64,000 nucleotides of DNA from Psychrobacter sp. P11G3 (GCF_001435845.1 NZ_CM003596.1:1240001-1304000); one strand, 5' to 3'. Positions 25,440 to 34,925 are shown, numbered from the stretch's first letter. Made by a program: numbers and translations. Notes: generated by a model not told the origin, from the letters alone.

Positions 25440-26423
25440 ATGTTATTCCAATCTATACGGCGCTTGCGTCATTTTGTTTATGATATTTTACAAAATGAAG
25501 AACATGACACGTTATTTAGCCGTTACGTTGATTATTTTCTTATCTTTCTGATTATGACTAACGTAGCAGCTGTGATAGCAGAGTCTGTCGATCAGTGGTA
25601 TTACCCTTATCAAGATTACTTTACCTTATTCGAAAACTTCTCTATCGTTGTTTTCTCTATTGAATACTTATTGCGTCTGTGGAGTGTGGCTGAAGCAAAG
25701 CCTGACAATACAACGTGGAAACAGCGATGGGATTGGCTTAGAAGCCCATCCGCATTGATTGATTTAGTAGCCATCGTGCCCGCCTTTTTAAATTTCTTTG
25801 TTAACATTGATTTGCGCTTCTTACGTATTTTACGTTTATTTCGAATCCTAAAATTGACGCGTTATTTTGCCTCAATGCGTATCTTGCTAGTCGTGATTAG
25901 CAAGGAGCGAGGCTCATTTCAGGCTGTTATCTTTATTCTTATTATTATGATTGTGACTGCCTCTAGCGGTATTTATCTGGTGGAGAATCATGCACAGCCA
26001 GACGAGTTTGAGTCTATACCTAAAGCGATGTGGTGGGCTGTAGTGACACTGACAACCGTAGGCTATGGAGATGTCACGCCAATTACTAATGCGGGCAAAA
26101 TATTGGGTGCGGTCATTACGATATTGGGTGTGGGTCTTGCAGCCCTACCGGCTGGTATTCTAGCGACAGGACTAGCAAATGAGTTGGCTCAGCGCCGCGA
26201 GGAGCTTGAACAGCATTTTCGTGAGCAGTTAATTGATAGCGATTTTGATCTGGTACAGAATCAGATGATGATTGATAAAATTCGTCGAGAGCTAGGCTTA
26301 GATAAAGAGCAGGCACAAAATATCGTCTTACAGGTACTGCGAGAGCAAGAGCTTGAACGACGTGAAAAAGAAGTTGAAACGCGCCAAAAGAACTTCTGTC
26401 CGCATTGCGGTGAAGTTTTATAG
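25440..26423 (+). CDS. Voltage-gated potassium channel (six transmembrane segments)
   Basis: The 327-residue protein has six membrane helices. S4 is a regular Arg/Lys ladder (RFLRILRLFRILKLTRYF, about 126-143). The pore loop has the K+ selectivity filter TVGYGD at 206-211, followed by S6 with a glycine hinge. After S6 comes a charged, helical cytoplasmic tail (about 245-315) ending in a CPHCG knuckle (Cys 320 and 323), a possible zinc site or redox sensor that is not part of the canonical channel. The role is likely inner membrane K+ conductance for membrane potential or osmotic control. The ATG follows AGGG. A strong bidirectional terminator lies downstream. Confidence 0.92.
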   Translation: MLFQSIRRLRHFVYDILQNEEHDTLFSRYVDYFLIFLIMTNVAAVIAESVDQWYYPYQDYFTLFENFSIVVFSIEYLLRLWSVAEAKPDNTTWKQRWDWLRSPSALIDLVAIVPAFLNFFVNIDLRFLRILRLFRILKLTRYFASMRILLVVISKERGSFQAVIFILIIMIVTASSGIYLVENHAQPDEFESIPKAMWWAVVTLTTVGYGDVTPITNAGKILGAVITILGVGLAALPAGILATGLANELAQRREELEQHFREQLIDSDFDLVQNQMMIDKIRRELGLDKEQAQNIVLQVLREQELERREKEVETRQKNFCPHCGEVL

Positions 26424-26489
26424 GCAAGTATTAAATGATTTATGAGAGATAGGTTTTTAGCAGTTAATCGTAGTTAATATTTTGACCAT

Positions 26490-26529
26490 AAAAAGAGGTC
26501 TTGTGTTTACATAGCACAAGACCTCTTTT
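26490..26529. terminator. Bidirectional terminator between the K+ channel and terD-like genes
   Basis: AAAAGAGGTCTTGTG and CACAAGACCTCTTTT form a perfect 15-bp stem around a TTTACATAG loop, with A and T runs on both sides. Confidence 0.93.
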
Positions 26530-26550
26530 ATATTCGATGACCAGTTGCTC

Positions 26551-27198
26551 TCATATACCCTGAGGAATGGGCAGTGCACGTGCTAACTCATGAGCCACTT
26601 CTTGTGCCGCATCTGCTAGACCTTCTGCAGTAAGTGGCAAGTTTTGCAACGTTAAGTGCCAGTCGTCAACAGATCGACGCAAATGTGCTACCCATAGCGT
26701 GGTGCAGTCGCGTGGGAGCTGCTTAAGGTTGACTTCAAAACAACGGTTTCCTTCATCGTCACTCAGATGAATCTCGCCTTTTTTCACTCTAGAGAACGAA
26801 TGACCGTGGTATGAATTGGCGATTAAACCAATATGAGTAATATGAGCGGGGATTTTCTCAAGCTCCAATCTGATTTGCTCTTGATCAAGTGGGGCAAGAT
26901 ACATGGCTTGTTCACCGCGATCCTTACCATTTAAGCTATCACCTTGATGCTTGACCGATTCAGCTTTATCTCGTAATTGTTTAAACCAAACGATGTCACT
27001 GATGACGCAGTTATCATCATATAACACACAAGCCAAATCAATATCCATCGCGCTTTGATTTTTCTTAAAGCGCTTAAACATGCCTTTTGGCTCAATTTTG
27101 GTAAATTCATAATTGAGCGCAAAGAACAATGTTCCTGCGTCTAGTCCCAGTCCTCGTAAACTATCTGACAACAGTGGTGATGGGGCAGTGGTCGACAT
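26551..27198 (-). CDS. TerD family protein
   Basis: The 215-residue product matches the TerD domain: DIDLACVLYDDN (about 52-63), VISDIVWFKQLRDK, a GDSLNGKDRG loop, QIRLELEKIPAHITHIGLIA, and a late basic stretch followed by VDDWHLTL. TerD proteins bind Ca2+ and belong to the tellurite-resistance/stress group (TerB/C/D/E/Z). Here the gene stands alone with no other ter genes, so a general stress or membrane-associated role is more likely than tellurite resistance. The AAGGAAAG ribosome binding site is good. It lies downstream of the WYL regulator on the same strand, 97 bases apart, and may be under its control; that is inference. Confidence 0.85.
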   Translation of the reverse strand: MSTTAPSPLLSDSLRGLGLDAGTLFFALNYEFTKIEPKGMFKRFKKNQSAMDIDLACVLYDDNCVISDIVWFKQLRDKAESVKHQGDSLNGKDRGEQAMYLAPLDQEQIRLELEKIPAHITHIGLIANSYHGHSFSRVKKGEIHLSDDEGNRCFEVNLKQLPRDCTTLWVAHLRRSVDDWHLTLQNLPLTAEGLADAAQEVAHELARALPIPQGI

Positions 27199-27295
27199 AA
27201 CTTTCCTTTTTTATTCTTAGTTTCTAACCGTTATCTAGATTTGGTGTCTGCTTACTTAAGGCGTGCGGATGTTAGCCTATCTCAGGTCAGTGATG

Positions 27296-28438
27296 TCACT
27301 CATTGATTGCTGTCGAAGACTTATCTAATACTGCTTGATAGAGCAGCTCAGGCTTAGCATCTAATAACCCACTACCAAATCCACGTAGCCACCAAACCAG
27401 CTGTGAGGTCAAGTTAACAGTGGCTTTTACAGTAAGGGTGTTATCCTCATTTAGCGTCACGGTTTGATCGTCATTAAGTTTACTTTCGGTCAGACTTTTA
27501 CCTGCTTGCCTAGTGAACCTAAGCTCAACAGCAGTGTTCTTGCCACGTTCATCCAATTCGCCAAACAGTGGGTGACTAAAACCCATGCTGCCTTCATCCA
27601 AATAGGTATCGAGTTGAAAGTTTTCTGGCGTTTTTGCAGCGGTTTCGAGAATCTCAACACTATCAAAACGATGTAAGGCAAAGGTGCGAATGGTGGCTTC
27701 TGGGTCGTCAGTACGAGTTGCCAGCAGATAGATAATCACGCCGCGCTGGATAATTGCGATTGGATTTAGGATATATTCGCTGGCTTGTAATTTGTTGCTA
27801 CGAGTATAACAAGCATGAATCTGTAGTTGATAAAATAGCGCGTGGTAAATATTGTCTTTACTGTCCAAATCTATATCTGGTGCAATAAGCGGCTGCGTGG
27901 CAGGCTCGATACGCACTCTGTCTATCCAAGAGTGGGTCACTTTGCTGTTTTTGAGCTGTCGTCGTGCTAAGTCAAACCAAGGAAATAATTCATCTAAGAT
28001 AACAGGTGGCAATAGCTGGGTCAGATTGGCCTCGACCATATTAAAAGCAACCGCTTGTGATAAGTTCATATGCGGCAAACTTTGTAATGGGGCGTCTTCT
28101 TTCCAGCGCCAACCTTGAGGATTGGCATTGTTTTTTTCGATAGGGAAGCGTTTGGCAAGGGCGTTCAAATCGCGTTGGACAGTACGTAGACTGATATCAA
28201 AGCCTGCCATCATCAGCTGCTCATAAATATGCGTGGTACCTACCCAGCGATTGCGCTGCAGTTGTGATAGTACTTGCCATTGCCGAGCAGTCGTTGCCGC
28301 ACCATGTCGATTGTCACTAATATTGTCGGCATTGGCCTCTTTTGAGGTACCAGTGTCTACAGCTGCAAGCGCACCTGCCTGCTCACTAGGATTGGACTGA
28401 GCTTGGATGTTATCAGCATCAGTAGGATGTACAGTCAT
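27296..28438 (-). CDS. WYL domain transcriptional regulator
   Basis: The 380-residue product has an acidic, low-complexity N-terminus of about 45 residues. A winged helix-turn-helix follows (about 48-100, RQWQVLSQLQRNRWVGTTHI; SLRTVQRDLNALAKRF). The WYL domain covers the rest, including the stretch ILNPIAIIQRGVIIYLLA and an alpha-helical wing near the C-terminus. Such regulators bind nucleotide-like or nucleic-acid ligands through the WYL domain and often control stress or defence genes. Its nearest partner on the same strand is the TerD-like gene. AAGGG lies upstream of the ATG at weak spacing. Confidence 0.86.
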   Translation of the reverse strand: MTVHPTDADNIQAQSNPSEQAGALAAVDTGTSKEANADNISDNRHGAATTARQWQVLSQLQRNRWVGTTHIYEQLMMAGFDISLRTVQRDLNALAKRFPIEKNNANPQGWRWKEDAPLQSLPHMNLSQAVAFNMVEANLTQLLPPVILDELFPWFDLARRQLKNSKVTHSWIDRVRIEPATQPLIAPDIDLDSKDNIYHALFYQLQIHACYTRSNKLQASEYILNPIAIIQRGVIIYLLATRTDDPEATIRTFALHRFDSVEILETAAKTPENFQLDTYLDEGSMGFSHPLFGELDERGKNTAVELRFTRQAGKSLTESKLNDDQTVTLNEDNTLTVKATVNLTSQLVWWLRGFGSGLLDAKPELLYQAVLDKSSTAINE

Positions 28439-28665
28439 TAAGAGATACCCTTTATGAAGTTACAAGTCGGTTTCTGGCATGATTTTGCTCGATCAGGAAC
28501 CGTTAATCATCGCAGAAAAGCAGCGTAGCGTCTAGCGACGTTCATGCATGCTTATGTTTATTTAATAGTTGCTATTCGATGGTTGCTGCTCGATCTAGCC
28601 ATAGACATAATAATGAATCTAGTCGAACAGCAATGTGCGTGCGTATCAGCAATACCGTTCAAATT

Positions 28666-31524
28666 TTAATTGCCATCTTCATCGATAGCTGTTGTCTCGC
28701 TATCGTTTAGGGTGTCATCAATAGGCTTAGCATCGCTTTGCTTGTTACTTTCCTCGCTACCTTTCTTATCACTTCTCTCACCTTTTCGCTTTTCTTTTAT
28801 TCTCTTATCTTCTTTCTTTTGACGTTTTTCTTTACGCTTCTTCTTTGCTTTCTTTTTGGACTTTTCATCATCGATGTCATCAGTGCTGTCTTGATTTTCA
28901 TCCCATAGCATCAGACGGCTTAATACTTTGCCAAATAAAGTATCTTTACGATAACGGCCTTTTTTATTCATGGTGTCGATGGGCAAGCCAGTCATCAGCG
29001 TCAGGGCTTCACTTAGAGTATAAACGCCATAGATATGAAATTTCTCTCTATTTACCGCATCGATAATGTCATCACGTAACATCAGCTGTTTGACATTAGC
29101 CATCGGAATGACGACGCCTTGATCGCCTGTTAGCTCTTGCTCGCGGCAAGCGTCGAAGAAACCTGCGATTTTAGCATTGATGCCACCAACTGCCTGTACT
29201 TCGCCTAGCTGGTTCATTGATCCAGTAATCGCGAGAGACTGATTGATAGGCACGTTTGCTAACGCGGATAGCAATGCACAGCCTTCGCTAACGGTGGCAC
29301 TATCGCCATCGATTTGCGCGTAGCTTTGCTCAAACGCCAGCGAGGCACTAAAGTTCAGCGCATGATGTTGACTAAACAGCGCTCGCAAATAGCTGGTCAT
29401 AATCAGCATACCTTTGGCGTGTAAACTACCACCCAAGTCTACATCACGCTCAATATCAAGAATTTCACCTGTGCCAATATTGGGCTGAATGACCGCAGTA
29501 AGCCGTGCTGGCATGCCAAACTCACTATCAGCATAACTGACTACGGTTAAAGCATTAACTTGTCCAATAGCATCGCCTTGCGTTTGGATAAGTTGCTGGC
29601 CGTTTTTAAGCTCATCCCAGTACAGATCGCGCAAATACCCTGAACGCTCATCCATGTCATCGATTGCCTGAGTGACATGATCTGCCGTTACCATATTCTC
29701 ATTATTTAAGCGAGCGTGACGGTTTGATTCATGCAAAAGCTTAATCAATAAGTCACTGTGTAGGCTTAAGCGATCTTGTTCTTCAGCTTGCAAGCTTAAA
29801 TGTTCAAGTAGCGTGGCCTGTGCACTGCTATCAAACGGATAAAGGTCGGCATAGTCGATGATATCGGCCATTTTTGCGACCAATGCCAATTCATGCTTAG
29901 TGGTACGAGGCACATCGTCATGAAAGTCAGCTCGGACTTTGAATACTGCATCAAATTCAGGCTCAAGCTCTAGCAGCTCATAATATAAATCTGCTTCACC
30001 TAACAATATAACCTTGATATCTAAATCAATAGGCGCGGGTGAGAGAGACAAGCTACCGGTTAGCGTCAGCATTTGCTCTAGACTTGATAGTTTGATTTTT
30101 CGTGATTGTAAAGCGCGCTTTAAGCCTTGCCATGCATAAGGATGCTCAAGGACGTGGCTAGCTTCTAACAGTAAGTAGCCGCCATTAGCGCGATGTAGAG
30201 CACCTGCACGAATCATACTCACGTCAGTGGTCACAGTACCTAATTGGGTGATCTGCTCGACATGCCCTAATAAATTGAGATGGGTTGGCAAATCCTCAAA
30301 GACCACGGGCGCGCCACTGTCAGGTGTGTGACTGACAATAACATTGACTGCATAACGACTAGGCGTCGTAGCCAACACTGCCGTCACAAACTCTTCATCA
30401 TCGCCATTGACGATACGCTCTACATGAGTGACCATGTCGTCGAATACAGCTTTGAGATATGCCACGACAAGTGGATGAGTCGCAAACTGCTCATAAATAG
30501 GAGTAAATAATGGCTGTAAAGCACGTTGGGCAATACTACGATGTAACTCTTCGATCTCATCGTTGGCTTCGTCTTCTAGTTGCTCTAAAGCGATAGTCAA
30601 TTGACTCAGTCGCTTTTGCATATGGTTCTTTTGCACAAAGTTATTCAGCTCAGCTTCATACTCATTATTGCCATATGTAGAATCTTTATTTTCTTTATTT
30701 TCAGTGTTTTCATTGCCCAAAATGTTAACTTTTTCGCTATCATCGAGCTTTTCTGAATCTTTACGATTGCTAGGTATTTTTATTTGCTTGTCATCAACGC
30801 TATTGCTTTCTGTAGGCAGTTGACTAGGATGAACAAATACGGCTTTATTATCAAACGAGCGAAACGTCAATGCTAGGTCATATTGTTTGCCTTCAGCATT
30901 AAGCGCGTCATAGGCATGACTTTCTTTTTGATGAGTACTGTTTTTGATGGCTTCGATTTTACTTTGGTATTGATCGCTACGAAAGCGTTGGCTTAAACGC
31001 TTTTTTGCTTGCTGCCATAAGTTGTTAACTTGCTGCTGTAATAGCGAAGCTTGACCAGCTGGTAGACGCAGTGCCAATGGTGTGCGTGGATCGGTGAAAT
31101 TATGCACATATACCCAATCATCAGGCGTCGGTGCGTCGGCGGCAATACGCGTTAACAGACGACTAATGACAGTACGTTTGCCCAAACCGTTTTCACCAGC
31201 GGCAAACACATGGTAACCACTGGCTTTAATATCCAGCGCTGTATGTAATGCTTTGAGCGCGCGTTGTTGACCGAAGCCCACATCTAAGTCGGGCGCAGTG
31301 CGTGTATCCGTAGGCAATTCATCAGGGTCGCTATAACGTTTTAATTGCTCAGCGGAAATGCGACAATTTTGCTGAACTTCTGTGAAGATAGGGTTTGGGG
31401 TATCAGGTGCTTTTTGCTTAGTATTTTTTGTATTGGTAGTAGGTACTACCATATTGTTAGCATCTTTTGATACTTGCGATATAAGGGTGTAGGGTTGTTC
31501 TGTCATAGGCGTTTGAAAAATCAT
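28666..31524 (-). CDS. Lon-like ATP-dependent protease (LonH/YcbZ type) with extra linker and lysine-rich tail
   Basis: The 952-residue product is an AAA+ protease of the Lon-related YcbZ group. Features in order are a degenerate Walker A (AGENGLGKRT, about 109-118), Walker B (GGYLLLEASHVLEH), and an S16 protease domain with the catalytic Ser-Lys dyad. Ser 742 lies in IDGDSATVSEG and Lys 785 in GGINAKIAGFF, the usual 43-residue spacing. Two unusual parts are visible: a polar, Asn/Lys/Glu-rich insertion at about 238-290, and a 78-residue tail after about 875 that is nearly half Lys/Arg/Glu/Asp (KKKAKKKRKEKRQKKEDKR). The role is cytoplasmic protein degradation. The start is ambiguous (31524 or ATG at 31506); neither has a strong ribosome binding site. 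Confidence 0.9.
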   Translation of the reverse strand: MIFQTPMTEQPYTLISQVSKDANNMVVPTTNTKNTKQKAPDTPNPIFTEVQQNCRISAEQLKRYSDPDELPTDTRTAPDLDVGFGQQRALKALHTALDIKASGYHVFAAGENGLGKRTVISRLLTRIAADAPTPDDWVYVHNFTDPRTPLALRLPAGQASLLQQQVNNLWQQAKKRLSQRFRSDQYQSKIEAIKNSTHQKESHAYDALNAEGKQYDLALTFRSFDNKAVFVHPSQLPTESNSVDDKQIKIPSNRKDSEKLDDSEKVNILGNENTENKENKDSTYGNNEYEAELNNFVQKNHMQKRLSQLTIALEQLEDEANDEIEELHRSIAQRALQPLFTPIYEQFATHPLVVAYLKAVFDDMVTHVERIVNGDDEEFVTAVLATTPSRYAVNVIVSHTPDSGAPVVFEDLPTHLNLLGHVEQITQLGTVTTDVSMIRAGALHRANGGYLLLEASHVLEHPYAWQGLKRALQSRKIKLSSLEQMLTLTGSLSLSPAPIDLDIKVILLGEADLYYELLELEPEFDAVFKVRADFHDDVPRTTKHELALVAKMADIIDYADLYPFDSSAQATLLEHLSLQAEEQDRLSLHSDLLIKLLHESNRHARLNNENMVTADHVTQAIDDMDERSGYLRDLYWDELKNGQQLIQTQGDAIGQVNALTVVSYADSEFGMPARLTAVIQPNIGTGEILDIERDVDLGGSLHAKGMLIMTSYLRALFSQHHALNFSASLAFEQSYAQIDGDSATVSEGCALLSALANVPINQSLAITGSMNQLGEVQAVGGINAKIAGFFDACREQELTGDQGVVIPMANVKQLMLRDDIIDAVNREKFHIYGVYTLSEALTLMTGLPIDTMNKKGRYRKDTLFGKVLSRLMLWDENQDSTDDIDDEKSKKKAKKKRKEKRQKKEDKRIKEKRKGERSDKKGSEESNKQSDAKPIDDTLNDSETTAIDEDGN

Positions 31525-31863
31525 CTTAAAAAGTATTAAAGGAATATGAGAAGTGATTGGTTTTATCTGTTCAAGCGTATTCTGAGTTTTTTATAATCAA
31601 TCATGACATCTTACAAGATATAGTCACCTATTAGCGAAGTCATTAAGCGCAGTTTTGTATCATATTTAGGCAAATGCTTGAGCGTAAACAGTAAAAAACG
31701 AATGACTTAATCAGCGAATTGGAGGCAATCAAAGCAGAATAACGCCTCATGATCAGCGTAGATAGTATAAGATGTCCCACATTGGCGCAATCTGCAACTA
31801 TTCAATGGGCAGACTGCATGATAAAATAAACGGTTCACAAGTCAAAACTGGATAACTCGTTGT
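31525..31863. other. Divergent intergenic region between the Lon-like gene and rsmG
   Basis: These 339 bases hold the promoters for the two divergent genes. I see no gene, clear terminator, palindrome or RNA. A TATAAT-like hexamer at about 31592 and TAGTATAAG at about 31766 are weak candidates for -10 boxes. Confidence 0.4.
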
Positions 31864-32580
31864 ATGTCAGCTTCTGCTAAAAACTCTTCATCGTCTGCTA
31901 GTATGAGTAATATCAATATTGATCCGGCTGGTTTCGTAAAGCTTGGTGCGCAACTGCCAAAGCTGGCTAATATTTTGGCGCAAGCGATAAATGAGCTGGG
32001 TCTGCCGTTAAGTGAAACGCAGCAGCGCACGTTATTATTGTACTTAGACCAGCTTTTACTATGGAATAAAGCGTATAATCTGACCGCCATCACTGATCCA
32101 GAAGAAGCGCTGATCAAGCATGTGATAGATTGTCTGTCTATTATAACGCATTTACCCGCCGGATCGTTGCTAGATATCGGCACGGGAGCAGGGTTGCCGG
32201 CAGTTATTATTGCCATTTGTCAGCCTGAGCGCCAGTGTACTGCGCTTGATAGCAATCAGAAGAAAATCCGCTTTATTAAGCAAATTAGCAGCGAGCTTGG
32301 TTTGAGTAATATGCAGCCGATTGCGTCGCGTATTGAAGCGCATGAAGCAAGTTATGCGGTGGTGACATCACGAGCATTTGCCAGTTTGATAGATTTTGTA
32401 GAAGTAGCGCAGCCAAGATTGGCAGATGGCGGCTTCTTATGTGCTATGAAAGGTAAAGTCCCGAGTGAGGAAGAGCTACAAGCACTCGATAGTGATTGGC
32501 ATATCAAAACCATTAAACTGACGGTGCCACGTTTGCACGACAGTCGTCATTTAATTGAAATGTCTGTCAAAGATAGCTAA
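31864..32580 (+). CDS. rsmG: 16S rRNA (guanine-527-N7)-methyltransferase
   Basis: RsmG (GidB) methylates G527 of 16S rRNA using S-adenosylmethionine. The 238-residue protein has the SAM-binding motif LLDIGTGAGLPAVI (about 100-113), the acidic motif II (CTALDSNQKKIRFIKQ) and VVTSRAFASL. An N-terminal Ser/Ala-rich extension of about 20 residues precedes the family's usual start; an internal ATG (MSNINIDPAGF) is an alternative. It lies upstream of parA and parB, the common rsmG-parA-parB order, but mnmG, which usually precedes it, is absent. It may form one transcript with parAB. Confidence 0.93.
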   Translation: MSASAKNSSSSASMSNINIDPAGFVKLGAQLPKLANILAQAINELGLPLSETQQRTLLLYLDQLLLWNKAYNLTAITDPEEALIKHVIDCLSIITHLPAGSLLDIGTGAGLPAVIIAICQPERQCTALDSNQKKIRFIKQISSELGLSNMQPIASRIEAHEASYAVVTSRAFASLIDFVEVAQPRLADGGFLCAMKGKVPSEEELQALDSDWHIKTIKLTVPRLHDSRHLIEMSVKDS

Positions 32581-32613
32581 GGCATAAACACTTCGCAGTC
32601 ATGAAACAGGCAC

Positions 32614-32629
32614 TGTTTTTTGTGAAACA
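32614..32629. promoter_or_regulatory. Degenerate parS-like site upstream of parA
   Basis: TGTTTTTTGTGAAACA matches the chromosomal parS consensus TGTTTCACGTGAAACA at 13 of 16 positions; only the central CAC is replaced by TTT. A second half-site, ATGAAACAG, lies 11 bases upstream. Location just before parA fits a ParB nucleation or autoregulatory site; the central mismatches make it uncertain. Confidence 0.4.
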
Positions 32630-32818
32630 CAGTTTACGTCTGTATCTAAATGACATAGTATTTAAAAGCATTTAAAATGCTCGACCGCAAACTGAGCACT
32701 TCAGACCATAAATTGCTTATTTTTAAATACTGAGCGAGTGTCGCTGCACAAGATTGAACAAAAATAATCGTACCAACCGAGTCAAAAGTAATAGACCCTA
32801 ATAAAATTGAGTGAGTGT

Positions 32819-33598
32819 ATGGAAATCATAGCAATTGCGAATCAAAAAGGCGGTGTGGGTAAAACCACAACGGCAGTAAATTTGACCGCCAGCTTGGCTG
32901 CTAAACGCAAGCATGTACTGCTGATTGACTTAGACCCACAAGGTAATGCGACCAGTGGTACAGGTGTTGACAAAAACGAGTTAGATCTTACCATAGCGGA
33001 CGTTTTGCTAGATGGTGTCGCGTTGTCTGAAGCAATTGTTACTAGTCCTGCTGGATTCGATGTTATCGGTGCCAATCGCGATTTGGCTGGCATGGACATT
33101 ACGCTAATGAGTAAGACAGATAGTCATGAGCTGTTCAAAACAGCGATGGCCGAATTGGTTAACGATCAGGTATCCACACAAAAACAGCCATACGATTATG
33201 TAATTATCGATTGTGCGCCTAGTTTGAATCTACTGACGATTAATGCGTTGGTGGCTACGGACAGTGTGATTATCCCTATGCAGTGTGAGTATTATGCACT
33301 AGAAGGGTTGGCTGACTTATCACAAACGATTGAACGTCTTACAGAGTTGAACCCTAAGCTATATATTCGCGGTGTGGTCAGAACGCTATTCGATGCGCGT
33401 AACACGCTTGCCCGTGATGTCTCTACTGAGCTAGAAGCGCATTTTGGCGATATTATGTACAAAACTCATATTCCAAGAAATATTCGCTTGGCAGAAGCTC
33501 CTGCGCACGGCTTACCAGTTATTGCGTATGAGAGATGGTCAAAAGGCGCACGCGCGTATCAAAAACTTGCTGCTGAAGTAATGAAGCAAAGCAACTAG
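32819..33598 (+). CDS. parA: Chromosome partitioning ATPase ParA (Soj)
   Basis: The 259-residue product begins MEIIAIANQKGGVGKTTTAV, the deviant Walker A of ParA/MinD ATPases. Next come VLLIDLDPQGN (Walker A' region), VIIDCAPSLNLLTINAL and a C-terminal helical region. With ParB it drives origin segregation by ATP-dependent nucleoid binding. The longest frame begins at TTG 32807, but the ATG at 32819 matches the family start and is preferred. It is followed by a hairpin and parB. Length is typical for the chromosomal, short-N-terminus type. Confidence 0.95.
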   Translation: MEIIAIANQKGGVGKTTTAVNLTASLAAKRKHVLLIDLDPQGNATSGTGVDKNELDLTIADVLLDGVALSEAIVTSPAGFDVIGANRDLAGMDITLMSKTDSHELFKTAMAELVNDQVSTQKQPYDYVIIDCAPSLNLLTINALVATDSVIIPMQCEYYALEGLADLSQTIERLTELNPKLYIRGVVRTLFDARNTLARDVSTELEAHFGDIMYKTHIPRNIRLAEAPAHGLPVIAYERWSKGARAYQKLAAEVMKQSN

Positions 33599-33638
33599 TT
33601 TTTATCTAAAGTTCTTACAAAGGGTTGTTAGATAAAAA
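33599..33638 (+). other. Perfect 11-bp inverted repeat between parA and parB
   Basis: TTTTTATCTAA and TTAGATAAAAA form an AT-rich hairpin directly after the parA stop codon, with an 18-base loop. It could attenuate or protect the parA mRNA end; it lacks a proper T-run and is not a strong terminator. Confidence 0.45.
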
Positions 33639-33755
33639 GCGTCACTGATCAAGACAGTAAATGAATAGCATAAATATAGAACACTTAATATTGTATTTAG
33701 TAAGCCGCATTATTAATCAATTGGCTTTTATTTTAGCGTTAGAGGATAGGTAATC

Positions 33756-34925
33756 ATGGCGAAGAAAAGAGGGTTGGCTGCTAATCGGGGCTTAGATGCC
33801 TTATTAGGGTCAATCAAAAAAGAAAAGCAAATTACCGCCTCTGCCTTGCAAGACGACATGGTGGCGCGTGAAAATGCTGCGCCAGATATTAATGTGCCTG
33901 TAGAGACTAATGCGCCTGTAGATACTGTGTCTACGGATATAGCGCCTGATATCACTCCAACAAAAGCCAGTAAAAAATCATCTGCGAAGACTACTGATAA
34001 CGATGCTGCTAGTGAGAATAGCACTCGCGCACCACGTTCATCTCGTGCTACTAGCAAGGCGTCACTCAATAAATCGCGTGGCAATAATGCAGATACGAGC
34101 GCAACTGAAGACCAGATTAGCCTTGTACAAATCGATGTCACACGCTTGCAAGCAGGTAAGTATCAGCCTCGTCGAGATATGAGTGAGACAGCACTTGCAG
34201 AATTGGCGTCTTCTATCGAGCAGCATGGCGTGATGCAGCCTATCGTTATCCGCCCATTGTTGGCAAACGAAGATAAGAGTGAAGCATTTGTCACTCATGA
34301 AATTATCGCTGGTGAACGCCGCTGGCGTGCAGCAAAAATGGCAGGAAAAGCGGTTATCCCTGCGATTGAGCGTGCCTTATCTGATGAGTTAGCAATTGCA
34401 CTAGCACTGATTGAAAATATTCAGCGTGAAGACTTGTCAGTGATTGAGCAGGCAGCAGCATTGCAGCGTTTTCATACAGAGTTTGGTATGAGTCATGCCA
34501 TGATCGCTGAAGTCGTCGGCAAGGCGCGTACGACAGTATCGAATCTACTTCGTTTAAATCAGCTGCATGATACAGTAAAAGACCATTTGGCCAATAGTGC
34601 GCTAGATATGGGTCATGCTCGTACACTTTTAGCATTGTCCTCTGAACAGCAACCTATCATCGCGCAAAAGATTATCGATGGCGGTATGACCGTGCGAGAG
34701 GCTGAAAAATTGGTCAAATCAATCTTGCAGCCAGCACCCAAGATCAACCGTGCTGAACAAGCACAATCTCGTGATGTAGAGCGTTTGACCCAAAGATTAA
34801 CAGATATGCTGGGTGCTGAAGTCAAACTAAAACATAAAAAAGATGGTCAAGGTAGTGTTGAGATATTTTTCCATAATCAAGACCAATTAGCTGCGTTGAT
34901 TAAACATATAGAAGCTCAGGCTTAA
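33756..34925 (+). CDS. parB: Chromosome partitioning protein ParB (Spo0J)
   Basis: The 389-residue protein is longer than the usual about 290 because of a low-complexity, Ala/Thr/Ser/Asp-rich stretch at about residues 25-115 after MAKKRGLAANRGLDALLGS. The ParB/Srx CTPase domain follows: VDVTRLQAGKYQPRRDM-like region, then IIAGERRWRAAKMAG (the C motif, GERRWRA). The parS-binding HTH is near AMIAEVVGKARTTVSNLLRL and the C-terminal dimerisation helix ends the protein. It loads on parS sites, spreads with CTP and partners ParA. A TAGAGGATAGG ribosome binding site precedes the ATG. Confidence 0.95.
   Translation: MAKKRGLAANRGLDALLGSIKKEKQITASALQDDMVARENAAPDINVPVETNAPVDTVSTDIAPDITPTKASKKSSAKTTDNDAASENSTRAPRSSRATSKASLNKSRGNNADTSATEDQISLVQIDVTRLQAGKYQPRRDMSETALAELASSIEQHGVMQPIVIRPLLANEDKSEAFVTHEIIAGERRWRAAKMAGKAVIPAIERALSDELAIALALIENIQREDLSVIEQAAALQRFHTEFGMSHAMIAEVVGKARTTVSNLLRLNQLHDTVKDHLANSALDMGHARTLLALSSEQQPIIAQKIIDGGMTVREAEKLVKSILQPAPKINRAEQAQSRDVERLTQRLTDMLGAEVKLKHKKDGQGSVEIFFHNQDQLAALIKHIEAQA

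Noticed and set aside
26551..28438. TerD plus WYL regulator as a phage defence island
   Set aside because: Only two genes, no nuclease, kinase or mobile element partner; a stress response pair is the simpler reading.
31864..34925. Replication origin near rsmG-parAB
   Set aside because: No cluster of DnaA boxes or AT-rich unwinding region seen; dnaA, rpmH and mnmG are absent. The parAB position alone does not prove oriC.
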